From: Bacteroidales bacterium
Lineage (GTDB): Bacteria > Bacteroidota > Bacteroidia > Bacteroidales > UBA7960
Length of the DNA: 23,208 bases
Direction of reading: 5' to 3'
Assembly: GCA_003554665.1 (NCBI GenBank)
Contig: PWGY01000249.1
Coordinates: 1 to 23,208 of the forward strand
A model generated the notes under the pieces. It worked only from the letters and a program-made list of their open reading frames with translations, made no database searches and was not told the origin of the DNA. The number at the start of each line of letters is the position of its first letter. Positions within the stretch are counted from its first letter, which is position 1. Positions 8,629 to 17,326 of this stretch are shown in pieces. Position numbers and translations under genes: made by a program.

Positions 8629-8675
8629 TGGGTCTGGTTCGGTTCTGACAGGATTACCGGATTTTATTCCGGAAT

Positions 8676-8712
8676 AAAAAAACCCCGGCGGAGTGAACCG
8701 CCGGGGTTTTTT
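8676..8712. terminator. Bidirectional rho-independent terminator
   Basis: A 9-bp perfect GC-rich stem (CCCCGGCGG at 8683-8691 and CCGCCGGGG at 8698-8706) with the 6-base loop AGTGAA is preceded by seven A residues and followed by six T residues. It therefore works on both strands. It sits between the stop of the rightward SusD (8628) and the stop of the leftward SusD-type gene (8735), exactly where convergent transcription must be separated. Confidence 0.93.
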
Positions 8713-8734
8713 ATGCTGCACGGTTCTGCATGTT

Positions 8735-10105
8735 TTATTTTGTATCCCACCAGACCCGGTCAAACAAACCGTCTTCATCCGGAATGTTGTCTTCATTTCT
8801 TTCATACTCATTCTGCGGGTACACAAAGCGTCTGGGAATTTCCCCCTCCGGTGCATCCTCGTAAGGTGTCAGTTCAGGGTAGCCGGTCCGGCGGTAGTCC
8901 GTCCAGACTTCGGGGTTCAGAAACAGTGCCACGTATTTGGCTGTCATTACCTGTTCAAGTGTTGCGTTTTCGACGTAAGCATGTTCGTCTTCCCAGGCGG
9001 CGTCTTCAATGCCGCATTCCCGCAGGGAAGCAATCACCGCCTCACTGAAATGCTGGTCGGCCAGGTTTTGATTTCCTGTTTTCAGATACACTTCGGCTTT
9101 GATGAATTGTTGCTCTGTATAGCTGATCAGTGAAACGGGGGTATCGTATGAAGCCACATTGTCTGAAGGGAGCGATGCGTTATACCTCCCCTCTCCAGGA
9201 GGGGTTCCCTCATACTCTCCGTTGGCATCCATCGTAACGAAATATTGCAGGCGGGGGTCGTTGTTCTCTTTCAGAAGGTCGGTGAAAAAACGGCCCACAC
9301 GGGTGTGCCCCCTTTCATTGTCAAAATAATAATGGGGGTTGACCTGGTCCAGATTCTGATCAAACACGTAAGCCATATCATCACCCCGGCTGGCGAATAA
9401 ATCACTGGTGCTGATATGGTCCAGTATTTCTGCATAATCATCATGATAATTGGACGTCCGGAGCAGGTAGCGCAATTTGATGACATTGGCGGCCCTTTCC
9501 CATCTGTCAAGGTCGCCTTCATAGATCGGATCTTCACTGCCTCCGGGCTGCATATGCCCTGTCAGGGCAGCTTCACGGAGGTCTGCAATTCCCCTGCTGA
9601 TCAGTGACATGATCTCTGCATAAATGATGTCCTGACTGTCGTAGGCGGGGTAGGCAATTTCCTCGAAATAGGTTGCCGCAGCTGAGTAGGGGATATCTCC
9701 CCAGGCGTCTGTCATAAACCCGAGGCTGTAGGCCTGTAAAATATTTGCCATCCCCCGGTAAGCGGGGGCTTCTGCTTCATCGGCCAGTTCACTGATCTCT
9801 TTGAGTCTGAAATGGATCTCATTGTAATAAAAATACCAGATGTCGTCGGTATGCCCGGGCTCCATACCGTAACGGTCTACCTGGATGAAAGTACCCCTGA
9901 TTCCGCTCAGTTGCTGCGTCCATTGCAACTGATAACGGGCCATGTCCAGACCCTGCCAGTATGCGATCAGGTATTGGGTGTAGGGCATCAGCGATTGCAG
10001 GTCTTCTTCCGGTGTGGGTTGCTCGTTCTCATCCAGGATATCACAGGCTGACAGGAGTATCCCCAGGGCAAGTACCGGAATCATCACAATTTTCAAGCGC
10101 TTCAT
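8735..10105 (-). CDS. SusD-like lipoprotein of the SusD_2 type, no adjacent SusC, 456 aa
   Basis: The signal peptide ends in the lipobox LSAC with Cys21 (MKRLKIVMIPVLALGILLSA, then CDILDENEQ), so this is a surface-exposed outer-membrane lipoprotein. The family signs are the helical segment RGMANILQAYSLGFMTDAWG, then DIPYSAAATYF, YDSQDIIYAEIMSLISRGIA and DLREAALTG, then RWERAANVIKLRYLLRTSN and SLISYTEQQFIKAEVYLKTG. The TDAWGDIPYS segment is characteristic of the SusD-like group 2 family rather than the canonical RagB/SusD group of the gene at 7111. Length is normal. Genes of this type normally follow directly after a SusC, but here the upstream neighbour is a divergently transcribed protease, so it is an orphan in place. 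It converges on the 7111-8628 SusD and shares its terminator. It may load the neighbouring SusC, pair with a distant SusC, or be a remnant. Confidence 0.87.
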   Translation of the reverse strand: MKRLKIVMIPVLALGILLSACDILDENEQPTPEEDLQSLMPYTQYLIAYWQGLDMARYQLQWTQQLSGIRGTFIQVDRYGMEPGHTDDIWYFYYNEIHFRLKEISELADEAEAPAYRGMANILQAYSLGFMTDAWGDIPYSAAATYFEEIAYPAYDSQDIIYAEIMSLISRGIADLREAALTGHMQPGGSEDPIYEGDLDRWERAANVIKLRYLLRTSNYHDDYAEILDHISTSDLFASRGDDMAYVFDQNLDQVNPHYYFDNERGHTRVGRFFTDLLKENNDPRLQYFVTMDANGEYEGTPPGEGRYNASLPSDNVASYDTPVSLISYTEQQFIKAEVYLKTGNQNLADQHFSEAVIASLRECGIEDAAWEDEHAYVENATLEQVMTAKYVALFLNPEVWTDYRRTGYPELTPYEDAPEGEIPRRFVYPQNEYERNEDNIPDEDGLFDRVWWDTK

Positions 10106-10268
10106 AAAATTTTATTTTTCGGGTTAATTCTTATGTAAAAATACGAAAACCCCGGTGCGCAAAAAAATCTGCTACTGTATACGCGGTAAATTGTATCTGA
10201 CCATATACGGATATTTTATTTAACTTTATCGGGAACTTTTGACGTTTTTACACCCAAATCATCCAGGC

Positions 10269-13200
10269 ATGTTCCGTATCAGGCCTTTTCCCGGGTGTCT
10301 GCCACCGGTTTGTTCCCTTCGCACCCTTTTGCGCACCTTTTCAGGTAATCTTTTGCCGTTGGTGCTTGTCATTGCTTTCGGCTTTTCTTCCAATGCTCAG
10401 ATCTCCGTGGGAGGAACCCCGGCCGGCTACCGTAAGTCCATTGCAAATATTCCGCTGGTGGATCTGAGCAGCCACGCATCTCTGAACAAAGCCAGCGATA
10501 AAGAGGAAGATCCTTTCGGTCCCATGAAGGCCGGGGTGGGGATCCCGGTAGCCATCGGCCCGGATGAATATGGGCAATTCCGCCAGCTGGAAAACGGGAA
10601 ATGGCTCTGGCAATTAAAACTCCATGCTTCCGGTGCAATGGCTTTGGGTCTGGTATTTGATGATTTTTTCCTGGGTGCGGAAGACCGGATGTTTGTGTAT
10701 AACACAGATGGCTCGTTTCATGCAGGCGCCTTTACTTCGGCCAATAACAATCCGGAAAATGTGTTTTCCACCCACATTGTACCCGGCGATACCCTTTTGA
10801 TCGAGCTGGAAATGGCAGAGTTGCCCGGTAAAACGTCCGAATATGCTTCAAGGTTGCAGATCGGTGAAGTGATATTCATTGACAACGGTGGCGGGTTGTC
10901 GCTTTTTCAGGGGATGAAAGACCTTGGAAGTTCAGGCGATTGCCAGGTCGGTATCAACTGCCCTGAGGGCAACAGCTGGCAGGACGAGAAAAGGGGGGTG
11001 GCGCGCATATTGCTGCGCGAAGGGAATACCTGGTATTGGTGTACCGGAAGCCTGGTAAATAACACCTCACAGGACGGCACCCCATATATGCTCACCTCTG
11101 ACCATTGCGGTGATTCTTCTTCACCGGATGATTATAACGTGTGGCAGTTTTATTTCAATTATGAAAGACCCGGGTGCGAAGAAACGGGTGTGCCTCCCAA
11201 CAATATGATCAGGGGGGCAACGCTGAAATCAAGGGCGCCCCTCGATGGTGGATCTGATTTTAAACTACTGCTGCTCAGGAATGCACTTCCTGAGTCCTAC
11301 CATCCATTTTTTAACGGTTGGAACCTGACGGAAACAGCCAGCCCTGAAGGCGTTGGGATTCATCATCCGGCCGGGGACGCCATGAAAATTTCCACCTATA
11401 CCTCCGGTCTTTCCACCTCCAGCTGGCCGGGTTCAGCCAATGCCTTGAACGATGCTTTCTGGCGGGTAAACTGGACAGAAACCTTATCAGGTCATGGGGT
11501 CACCGAAGGCGGATCCTCAGGGGGGCCTCTCTTCGACTACAGCGGGCTGATCGTCGGAACACTGACGGGTGGGGCTTCCAGTTGCAACAGCCCCGACAAC
11601 CCTGACTTTTATGCCAAAATGAATATGCACTGGGATGCCAATAGTGAATATGACAGTCTGCAACTTGCACCGTGGCTCGATCCGCTGGAAGCAGACCTGC
11701 TTTTTCTGGAGGGGTATGACCCTTACAGCGACCCGTATCTGCCCCCTGCCGGGTTGAAAGCCACCCATGTCAATGAAGATCAGGTGCAGTTGCAGTGGAG
11801 AAAACCCGGCGCACTGACCGGGCCGGAAGGCTGGGTGGCCTATAACACTGACTTTTCTCATCTGACCTGGCAGGAACCGCAACGGGCCACACGTTTCAGG
11901 TCGGCTGATTTTGACTTCAGTTACCCGGTTTACATCAGCCGGATAGCCCATTATTTTATTGAGCATGCTGACCATAGCTGGCCTGATGACCGCTTTTCTT
12001 TTGTAATCTATGGCGATGACGGTGAGCGTGTGCTGTATGAGTCCGGATTGCTGGAAGCCGGAAAAGACCGGCTTGTTTATCATTATCCGGAGGAGGTACT
12101 ATCTATTGAGGAAGATTTCTATGTGGCAGTTGTTCCGCATGATTCTGGCGGACACCCGTCCAGTGCTGCTCAAATCCTTGATGAGGGGGAAGCCTGCCAC
12201 TCTTTCATGGGTGAAGCAGGTGATTGGTCTCCTTATATGACTGAAGAAGGTGACCATCTGGAACTTTATACCATGGTTTACATTCTGGCCGGTCAGGAAA
12301 ACGGCTCGAAAGACAAGCTCCTTTCGGACGGGAGTTCCGGGAATCAGCCGGTCAGGCGAATAAGCCCATTTGACCGGCAGGAAACTGAAGATGCGCAAGT
12401 TCCCATGGTTTCCGGCTATGCCAAAGCAGAGGGGGATGATTTCAGCCTTTTGGGGTACAGGGTGTTCCGGAACAATCTGGAAATTGCCACCCTTGAGGAT
12501 CCGGGAGTCCGGACGTTTACCGATACGCTACCTGATCCGGGCCGTTACTCTTATTATGTTACAGCTCTGTATGATGACAACACTGAGTCACAGCGATCCA
12601 ATGAAGCCCTCATCAGTGTGGAAGCACCACCGCAATACCGGAATGTCCGTTTCAGCGTCATTGACCAGGATGGTGTGCCTTTGGAAAATGCTGCTGTGAT
12701 ACTCAGTTCTTACGTAGGGGAGGACGCTCCCCTGTTTTTTGAGGACTGGTCTGATTACCCGGATTTTACCCATAACCTGGCCCCCTGGCGTTCAGATGAC
12801 CCCCTGGAAGAGGTCACTTATATGGCTGATGAGTTTGTGTTTCCCGGTGCGGGTCAGCCTTTTGGCTTTATGACTTTTAATCCGGACCTGACCGATCCGT
12901 CGGTTGATTTTCCAGCCGTAAGTGGCGACCGGTATGTGGTTTCAGCCGCTTCATTGCACGCACCCGGGCGAAACGAAGACAAGTGGTTGATTTCGCCGCC
13001 TATTTACATTGAGGAGAAGGCCAGCCTTTCCTTTTTTGCCCGTTCCGCTGCCTCTGAATACGGCCTGGAACGGATAAGGGTACTGGGATCCTCAGAGGGT
13101 GACAACCGGGAAGATTTCGGGTATCAGCTTTCTTCCGGTTCGCACATTGAAGTTCCGGAAACCTGGACGGAATATACCTTCGGACTCGAAGACTTTGTTG

Positions 13201-13967
13201 GTGAAACCATGCACTTTGCCATACAAAATGTGTCATATAATTCTTTTATGCTGATGGTGGATGCCCTGGGGGTGGAAAAGGCCGGCGGGAAATCCATGGA
13301 CGAAAAATTTATGGTGACTGACCAGGACGGACTGGCAGAGGTGCGGCTTCCTGAAGGGCTTTACCAGTACCGGATCATCCTTGACGGGTATTCGGGCCAC
13401 CGGTCGGTTGTTTCAGTGGAAGAAGCGGATCTTGAGGTTGAAGTGGTGTTGTCCGATGATATATGGAACCTGACCCTTTCGGTCGAACCTGAAGAAGGCG
13501 GGCGGGTGATTGACAGAACAGATGCCGCCCCTTATACAGAAGGGACCGGGGTCACCCTTGAAGCAATCCCTGCACATGGCTATTCCTTCCTTGAGTGGAG
13601 AAAAAATGACGGGGAGGAAGCGGTGGGTTCGGAGCCGCGCTACTCCTTCACCATGGGTTCTGAAGATGTCAGTATAACCGCACTGTTTGAAGAAGATGAT
13701 ACGTCACTGGATGAAACAGATGGAATGGCTGATCTGTCGGTGTTTCCGAACCCCACTTCGGGGCCGCTGGAAATTGAAGCCCCTTCCCACATTGGGTTGC
13801 GTTTTGTCCGCTTGTTCAACATCCATGGTCAGCTGGTGCATGAACAATCAGCGGATGAAATTCCTTCAAACCGGCTTGACCTTTCTTCTTTACCCGACGG
13901 GATATATATCCTGCAGCTGGTTGCACGGGAAGGAGTGGCTACCAGGCGCATCAGGGTAACCAGGTGA
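10269..13967 (+). CDS. T9SS-exported trypsin-fold serine protease of lysyl-endopeptidase type, multidomain, 1232 aa
   Basis: This is a predicted extracellular endoprotease. The ATG at 10269 precedes a long but usable signal peptide ending FGFSSNAQ; a TTG at 10239 is the alternative start. A propeptide-like segment covers residues about 36-222. The catalytic domain (about 223-480) opens with CQVGINCPEGNSWQDEKRGV and has the triad His279 (LTSDHCG), Asp330 (GGSDFKLL) and Ser417 (GGSSGGPLF). This pattern matches lysyl endopeptidases such as Achromobacter protease I; Lys specificity is inferred and not proven. Next come the first strands of an FnIII-like domain (about 490-515), an inserted domain (about 520-675), and the remaining FnIII strands (about 714-784). 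Then follows a carboxypeptidase-regulatory-like domain interrupted by a choice-of-anchor-J (cleaved-adhesin) domain (about 818-1006), a divergent InlB-type B-repeat (about 1070-1142), and a type A T9SS sorting domain (LSVFPNPTSGPLEIE, RLFNIHGQLV, DGIYILQL). No clear promoter was found. Confidence 0.85.
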   Translation: MFRIRPFPGCLPPVCSLRTLLRTFSGNLLPLVLVIAFGFSSNAQISVGGTPAGYRKSIANIPLVDLSSHASLNKASDKEEDPFGPMKAGVGIPVAIGPDEYGQFRQLENGKWLWQLKLHASGAMALGLVFDDFFLGAEDRMFVYNTDGSFHAGAFTSANNNPENVFSTHIVPGDTLLIELEMAELPGKTSEYASRLQIGEVIFIDNGGGLSLFQGMKDLGSSGDCQVGINCPEGNSWQDEKRGVARILLREGNTWYWCTGSLVNNTSQDGTPYMLTSDHCGDSSSPDDYNVWQFYFNYERPGCEETGVPPNNMIRGATLKSRAPLDGGSDFKLLLLRNALPESYHPFFNGWNLTETASPEGVGIHHPAGDAMKISTYTSGLSTSSWPGSANALNDAFWRVNWTETLSGHGVTEGGSSGGPLFDYSGLIVGTLTGGASSCNSPDNPDFYAKMNMHWDANSEYDSLQLAPWLDPLEADLLFLEGYDPYSDPYLPPAGLKATHVNEDQVQLQWRKPGALTGPEGWVAYNTDFSHLTWQEPQRATRFRSADFDFSYPVYISRIAHYFIEHADHSWPDDRFSFVIYGDDGERVLYESGLLEAGKDRLVYHYPEEVLSIEEDFYVAVVPHDSGGHPSSAAQILDEGEACHSFMGEAGDWSPYMTEEGDHLELYTMVYILAGQENGSKDKLLSDGSSGNQPVRRISPFDRQETEDAQVPMVSGYAKAEGDDFSLLGYRVFRNNLEIATLEDPGVRTFTDTLPDPGRYSYYVTALYDDNTESQRSNEALISVEAPPQYRNVRFSVIDQDGVPLENAAVILSSYVGEDAPLFFEDWSDYPDFTHNLAPWRSDDPLEEVTYMADEFVFPGAGQPFGFMTFNPDLTDPSVDFPAVSGDRYVVSAASLHAPGRNEDKWLISPPIYIEEKASLSFFARSAASEYGLERIRVLGSSEGDNREDFGYQLSSGSHIEVPETWTEYTFGLEDFVGETMHFAIQNVSYNSFMLMVDALGVEKAGGKSMDEKFMVTDQDGLAEVRLPEGLYQYRIILDGYSGHRSVVSVEEADLEVEVVLSDDIWNLTLSVEPEEGGRVIDRTDAAPYTEGTGVTLEAIPAHGYSFLEWRKNDGEEAVGSEPRYSFTMGSEDVSITALFEEDDTSLDETDGMADLSVFPNPTSGPLEIEAPSHIGLRFVRLFNIHGQLVHEQSADEIPSNRLDLSSLPDGIYILQLVAREGVATRRIRVTR

Positions 13968-14015
13968 TTGATCTTGCTTGCTGCATCACTTTAAGGCCTG
14001 CCTGATCCTCAGGTT

Positions 14016-14027
14016 TCCCATATGGGA
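14016..14027. promoter_or_regulatory. Perfect 12-bp palindrome, candidate operator
   Basis: TCCCATATGGGA is a perfect inverted repeat, with outer GTTTC (14013-14017) and GAAAC (14029-14033) arms that also pair. It lies about 21 bases upstream of the -33 box of the metalloprotease promoter, where an activator or repressor could bind. It might instead be a weak hairpin after the preceding gene, but no T run follows closely. Confidence 0.3.
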
Positions 14028-14048
14028 TGAAACTTCTTTGCCTGTTTT

Positions 14049-14079
14049 TTTGTTATATTTACCCATTGAAATAGTTTTG
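14049..14079 (+). promoter_or_regulatory. Consensus Bacteroidota promoter for the metalloprotease gene
   Basis: TTTG at 14049-14052, then 19 bases, then TAGTTTTG at 14072-14079. Both boxes match the primary-sigma consensus TTTG/TAnnTTTG exactly, at the standard spacing. Transcription would start near 14085, giving a leader under 20 bases before the ATG at 14102. It is the best promoter in the window and implies that the metalloprotease can be expressed independently of the upstream serine protease. Confidence 0.72.
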
Positions 14080-14101
14080 TCGTATCCCGGACTCTTTTTT
14101 T

Positions 14102-17100
14102 ATGATTCAAGCTAAACAGTACTTTGCACGCATTTCCTTATTTACCCTGTTTTTTATTTTTATTTTTTCCGGTTTTGCCACATCGCAGGAATACCGGCTG
14201 ATTGATGCACACGGCCAGGAAAAATCAATTGGTGACGCCCGTGAGGATCTATGGTTTTTTGATGATGCGGATGCAGTGATCCGCTATGTTTCGGTTGTGC
14301 CCGGGGATGCCGTTACCGGCAGCCGTTATCCGGAAAAGGGATCCGGGCTGACCCTGAATATCTTTCCCGACAAGGAAATGGACGCCATCATAGAGCGGGC
14401 TACAACCAATGTCAATACGACTTTCACCATTCGTGCCAGGTTGTCTGAGCCCGGAGCCGGGCACCTGGTGATGTCAACAACAGAAGGACGGAGCCTGGCG
14501 ACCATCATGAACGAAAGTGAAGGTAAGCTTTACCGCATACTCAGCGACCCGGAAACCGGTGAACACTATATGGTTGAACTGGACTATGATAAACTTGAAG
14601 TACCGCATGACTGTCCGGTGGAGTACCCGCCACCGGTGACCCCCGGTGAAAAGCTTGAACAGCAGCGGATCCGAAAACAGATGATGCAGAAAGAACTTGG
14701 TCCGGAAGACCCTGCTGATGTTGATGTGATGATTGTATTTACCCCGGCAGCAAAAGACTGGGCCCGGGACAATGAGGGGGGAGTCAGCAATACGGTGGCC
14801 ATTGCCATGGAGTATGCACAACTGGTTTCTGATAACAGTGACCTTGGCATCACTTACCGGCTGGTTAATTCCCGGCTGGTGGATTATGAGGAGAGTGCCG
14901 AACCGGGTGCTGACCTCCGGCGGCTGACGGCAAGTCCGGAATTCAACCCCTTTGGCCAGTCTCATGAGGGGGTGCCGATCCCCGGATATATGAATGAAGT
15001 TCACGACTGGCGCGACGAATACCGGGCTGACCTGGTGGCAATATTTGCTTCTGTTGATGGTGTTGGTGGCCTGGGCTGGCAGCTAATGGATACGGATGGC
15101 CGGCCGAACTACGGGTTTTCACTTACCCGGGTACAGCAGGCTTCATGGACTTACACCCATATTCACGAGATCGGACACAATATGGGTGCCCATCATCATA
15201 AAGAGCAGGACGCAGGCCCCGGCCCCGGAATATTTCCTTATTCTGCCGGATGGAGGTGGACAGGTGATGACCAGGGGAATTATGCTTCGGTAATGACCTA
15301 TGAAAGCGGCCAGCATTTTGATGACGGGGTCAGGCATAACCGTACCCCTTATTTCTCCAATCCAGAAGTTAAATTCCAGGGTGTTGCCACCGGTCATCCG
15401 GAAGATGGCGACAATGCGCGCACGCTGAGAGAAACAAAACAGGTGGTAAGTCAGTACCGTACCTATGATGTGCTGGCACTTGAAGGACAGGTATATGACG
15501 AGCATGGTGAGCCGATGAAAGATGCCACGGTTGAAGTCAATGAGCATGGCGCCATGATGCTTTCCCGTGAGGATGGCACATATGCCTTTCCTTATCTTCC
15601 TGCCGGCGGGCAAACAATCACTGTGTCCCGCCCCGGATATTACCCCATGGAGGAGGAGGTGCAGATTGATCCGGCGGAAACCGTCCAAAAGGATTTTCAC
15701 ATGGAAAGGCTTGTGGATATTGCGATCACCGGTTTTGTTGCACCCCGTGACGCGATGTTGACCGGCCTGGACGGAGCAATACTCCGTTTTTCAAGAGATG
15801 GTGAGCATTATACCGCTAAAACAGATAATGGACATTTTGAAGTGGAAGACATTCCGGGCGGGTTTACTTACGACCTGATGGTTACTTATCCGGGTTATGC
15901 TGTTTACCAGGAAGAAATCGAATTGGGCAGAGATGTGGATGTACTGGATGATATTTACCTTGACCGGGGCTTTCTGCCTGTGGAGGAGATAAGGGCTGAC
16001 GAAACGGATGACTACATAGATCTGAGTTGGGATACCCCTTCTTATGTGGGGGATTATCGCCATGATTCAGGTTCGCCAACCGGCGGGCTGGGGTTTCGTG
16101 ATGTGCAGAACAGCTTGCTGGGGGGGGCGTATCCTCGTCATGCGTGGATTGATCATGTACGCTGGGTTACAAGCGATGACAGTGACGATGAAGTGACCCT
16201 TCGCATACTGGGCCTGACTGCTGACGGACGGCCTGATCGCAACAATGAGCTGTATGTGGCTGAAGGGGTCAGAAACAACCCGGGAACCTGGACTTTTCAT
16301 GAGTTGCCCGAAGTTGTGTATGCGCCTTATGGGTTTTTCGTGGGAGTTGGAGGCAGTGGCGATGTATTGTTGCAAACAGACGAGGTGGGTTTTCAGCCCG
16401 GAACCAACTTCTTTACATCCGACTTTGACCAGTTTGACCTGCAGGATATGGCAGACAGTGATTATGAGCGCAATTTCTTTGTTCGTGCTTCAGGTTACGA
16501 TTTTGGTCCCCGGCTTGAACACGGGCAGAAAGAAGCCCCATTAGTGAAACTACAGGAAGATGCAGAATTGCAGGATATTTCCCTGAAGTTCACTTCTTTG
16601 GATGATGATGCTTATTATGGCAAATTTGAGAATGACAGCCTGTTGGATGAACCTTTAAGTTATAACATCTACCTGGATGATTTTGACACACCATATGAAG
16701 AGGGTGTGGAGCAGACGTCTTATCGTTTTGAGAATTTACCCCACGGGCGTTACCAGGCAGGGGTGCAGGCAATATATGAGGACGGGGAATCAACTGTAAC
16801 AACCCGCGAAGTTTTTTCCGGTACGCCAAAATTCATTCTCTCCCTGGAAGTTCAGCCTGAAGAGAGTGGCAAGGTTTCTCTTTCGGGAGAATTTCCTGAG
16901 GGTGAGGTCGTTCACCTGGATGCTGTTCCGTATGCCGGATATATCTTTTCAGCCTGGAAGGATGAAGTTTCTGATCTGGTATCGGATGATCCGGGGTATG
17001 AATTTGTGATGCCTGACAGGGATGTGATCCTGACGGCCGTATTTGAAGAGGACCCTCAGGGAGCAGTGGCCCTGAAGGTTTTCCCCAATCCGGCTACTAC

Positions 17101-17311
17101 GCGGCTCAATGTGGTGGCTGACCATCCCATTGAAGAGGTGCGTCTGGTGAACCTCATGGGCCAGGTCGTCCATAAGGCCGTCGATATCAATGACGGCCTT
17201 TACCAGATATGGCTGGATGGATTTACCGACGGGCTGTATGTGCTTCAGGTAAAAACTTCCGAAGGCTGGGAGCATGAGCGGGTGCAACTGCTCAAACCCT
17301 ACCATCCTTAA
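14102..17311 (+). CDS. T9SS-exported reprolysin-like zinc metalloprotease, multidomain, 1069 aa
   Basis: This is a predicted secreted zinc endopeptidase. A signal peptide (ARISLFTLFFIFIFSGFATS) is followed by a propeptide of about 170 residues, in which Cys173 (PHDCPVEYPPP) is a conceivable cysteine switch. The catalytic domain (about 205-455) holds the metzincin motif HEIGHNMGAHH, with zinc ligands His355, His359 and His365 and catalytic Glu356, and the Met-turn at Met398 (SVMTYES), as in the M12B/reprolysin-like group. Two carboxypeptidase-regulatory-like domains follow (about 461-536 and 537-623). Then come an FnIII-like first half (LPVEEIRADETDDYIDLSW), an inserted beta domain (about 646-806) and the FnIII second half (about 816-905). 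A divergent InlB-type repeat (about 910-983) and a type A T9SS sorting domain (LKVFPNPATTRLNVV, LVNLMGQVV, DGLYVLQV) end the protein. The C-terminal third has the same order of modules as the serine protease upstream. It converges on pgk, with 15 bases between the stops and no hairpin. Confidence 0.9.
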   Translation: MIQAKQYFARISLFTLFFIFIFSGFATSQEYRLIDAHGQEKSIGDAREDLWFFDDADAVIRYVSVVPGDAVTGSRYPEKGSGLTLNIFPDKEMDAIIERATTNVNTTFTIRARLSEPGAGHLVMSTTEGRSLATIMNESEGKLYRILSDPETGEHYMVELDYDKLEVPHDCPVEYPPPVTPGEKLEQQRIRKQMMQKELGPEDPADVDVMIVFTPAAKDWARDNEGGVSNTVAIAMEYAQLVSDNSDLGITYRLVNSRLVDYEESAEPGADLRRLTASPEFNPFGQSHEGVPIPGYMNEVHDWRDEYRADLVAIFASVDGVGGLGWQLMDTDGRPNYGFSLTRVQQASWTYTHIHEIGHNMGAHHHKEQDAGPGPGIFPYSAGWRWTGDDQGNYASVMTYESGQHFDDGVRHNRTPYFSNPEVKFQGVATGHPEDGDNARTLRETKQVVSQYRTYDVLALEGQVYDEHGEPMKDATVEVNEHGAMMLSREDGTYAFPYLPAGGQTITVSRPGYYPMEEEVQIDPAETVQKDFHMERLVDIAITGFVAPRDAMLTGLDGAILRFSRDGEHYTAKTDNGHFEVEDIPGGFTYDLMVTYPGYAVYQEEIELGRDVDVLDDIYLDRGFLPVEEIRADETDDYIDLSWDTPSYVGDYRHDSGSPTGGLGFRDVQNSLLGGAYPRHAWIDHVRWVTSDDSDDEVTLRILGLTADGRPDRNNELYVAEGVRNNPGTWTFHELPEVVYAPYGFFVGVGGSGDVLLQTDEVGFQPGTNFFTSDFDQFDLQDMADSDYERNFFVRASGYDFGPRLEHGQKEAPLVKLQEDAELQDISLKFTSLDDDAYYGKFENDSLLDEPLSYNIYLDDFDTPYEEGVEQTSYRFENLPHGRYQAGVQAIYEDGESTVTTREVFSGTPKFILSLEVQPEESGKVSLSGEFPEGEVVHLDAVPYAGYIFSAWKDEVSDLVSDDPGYEFVMPDRDVILTAVFEEDPQGAVALKVFPNPATTRLNVVADHPIEEVRLVNLMGQVVHKAVDINDGLYQIWLDGFTDGLYVLQVKTSEGWEHERVQLLKPYHP

Positions 17312-17326
17312 GGGAAACTACTCCCG

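Noticed and set aside
10239..10268. TTG at 10239 as the start of the serine protease
   Set aside because: It adds ten residues ahead of an already long signal-peptide n-region; the ATG at 10269 is the simpler start.
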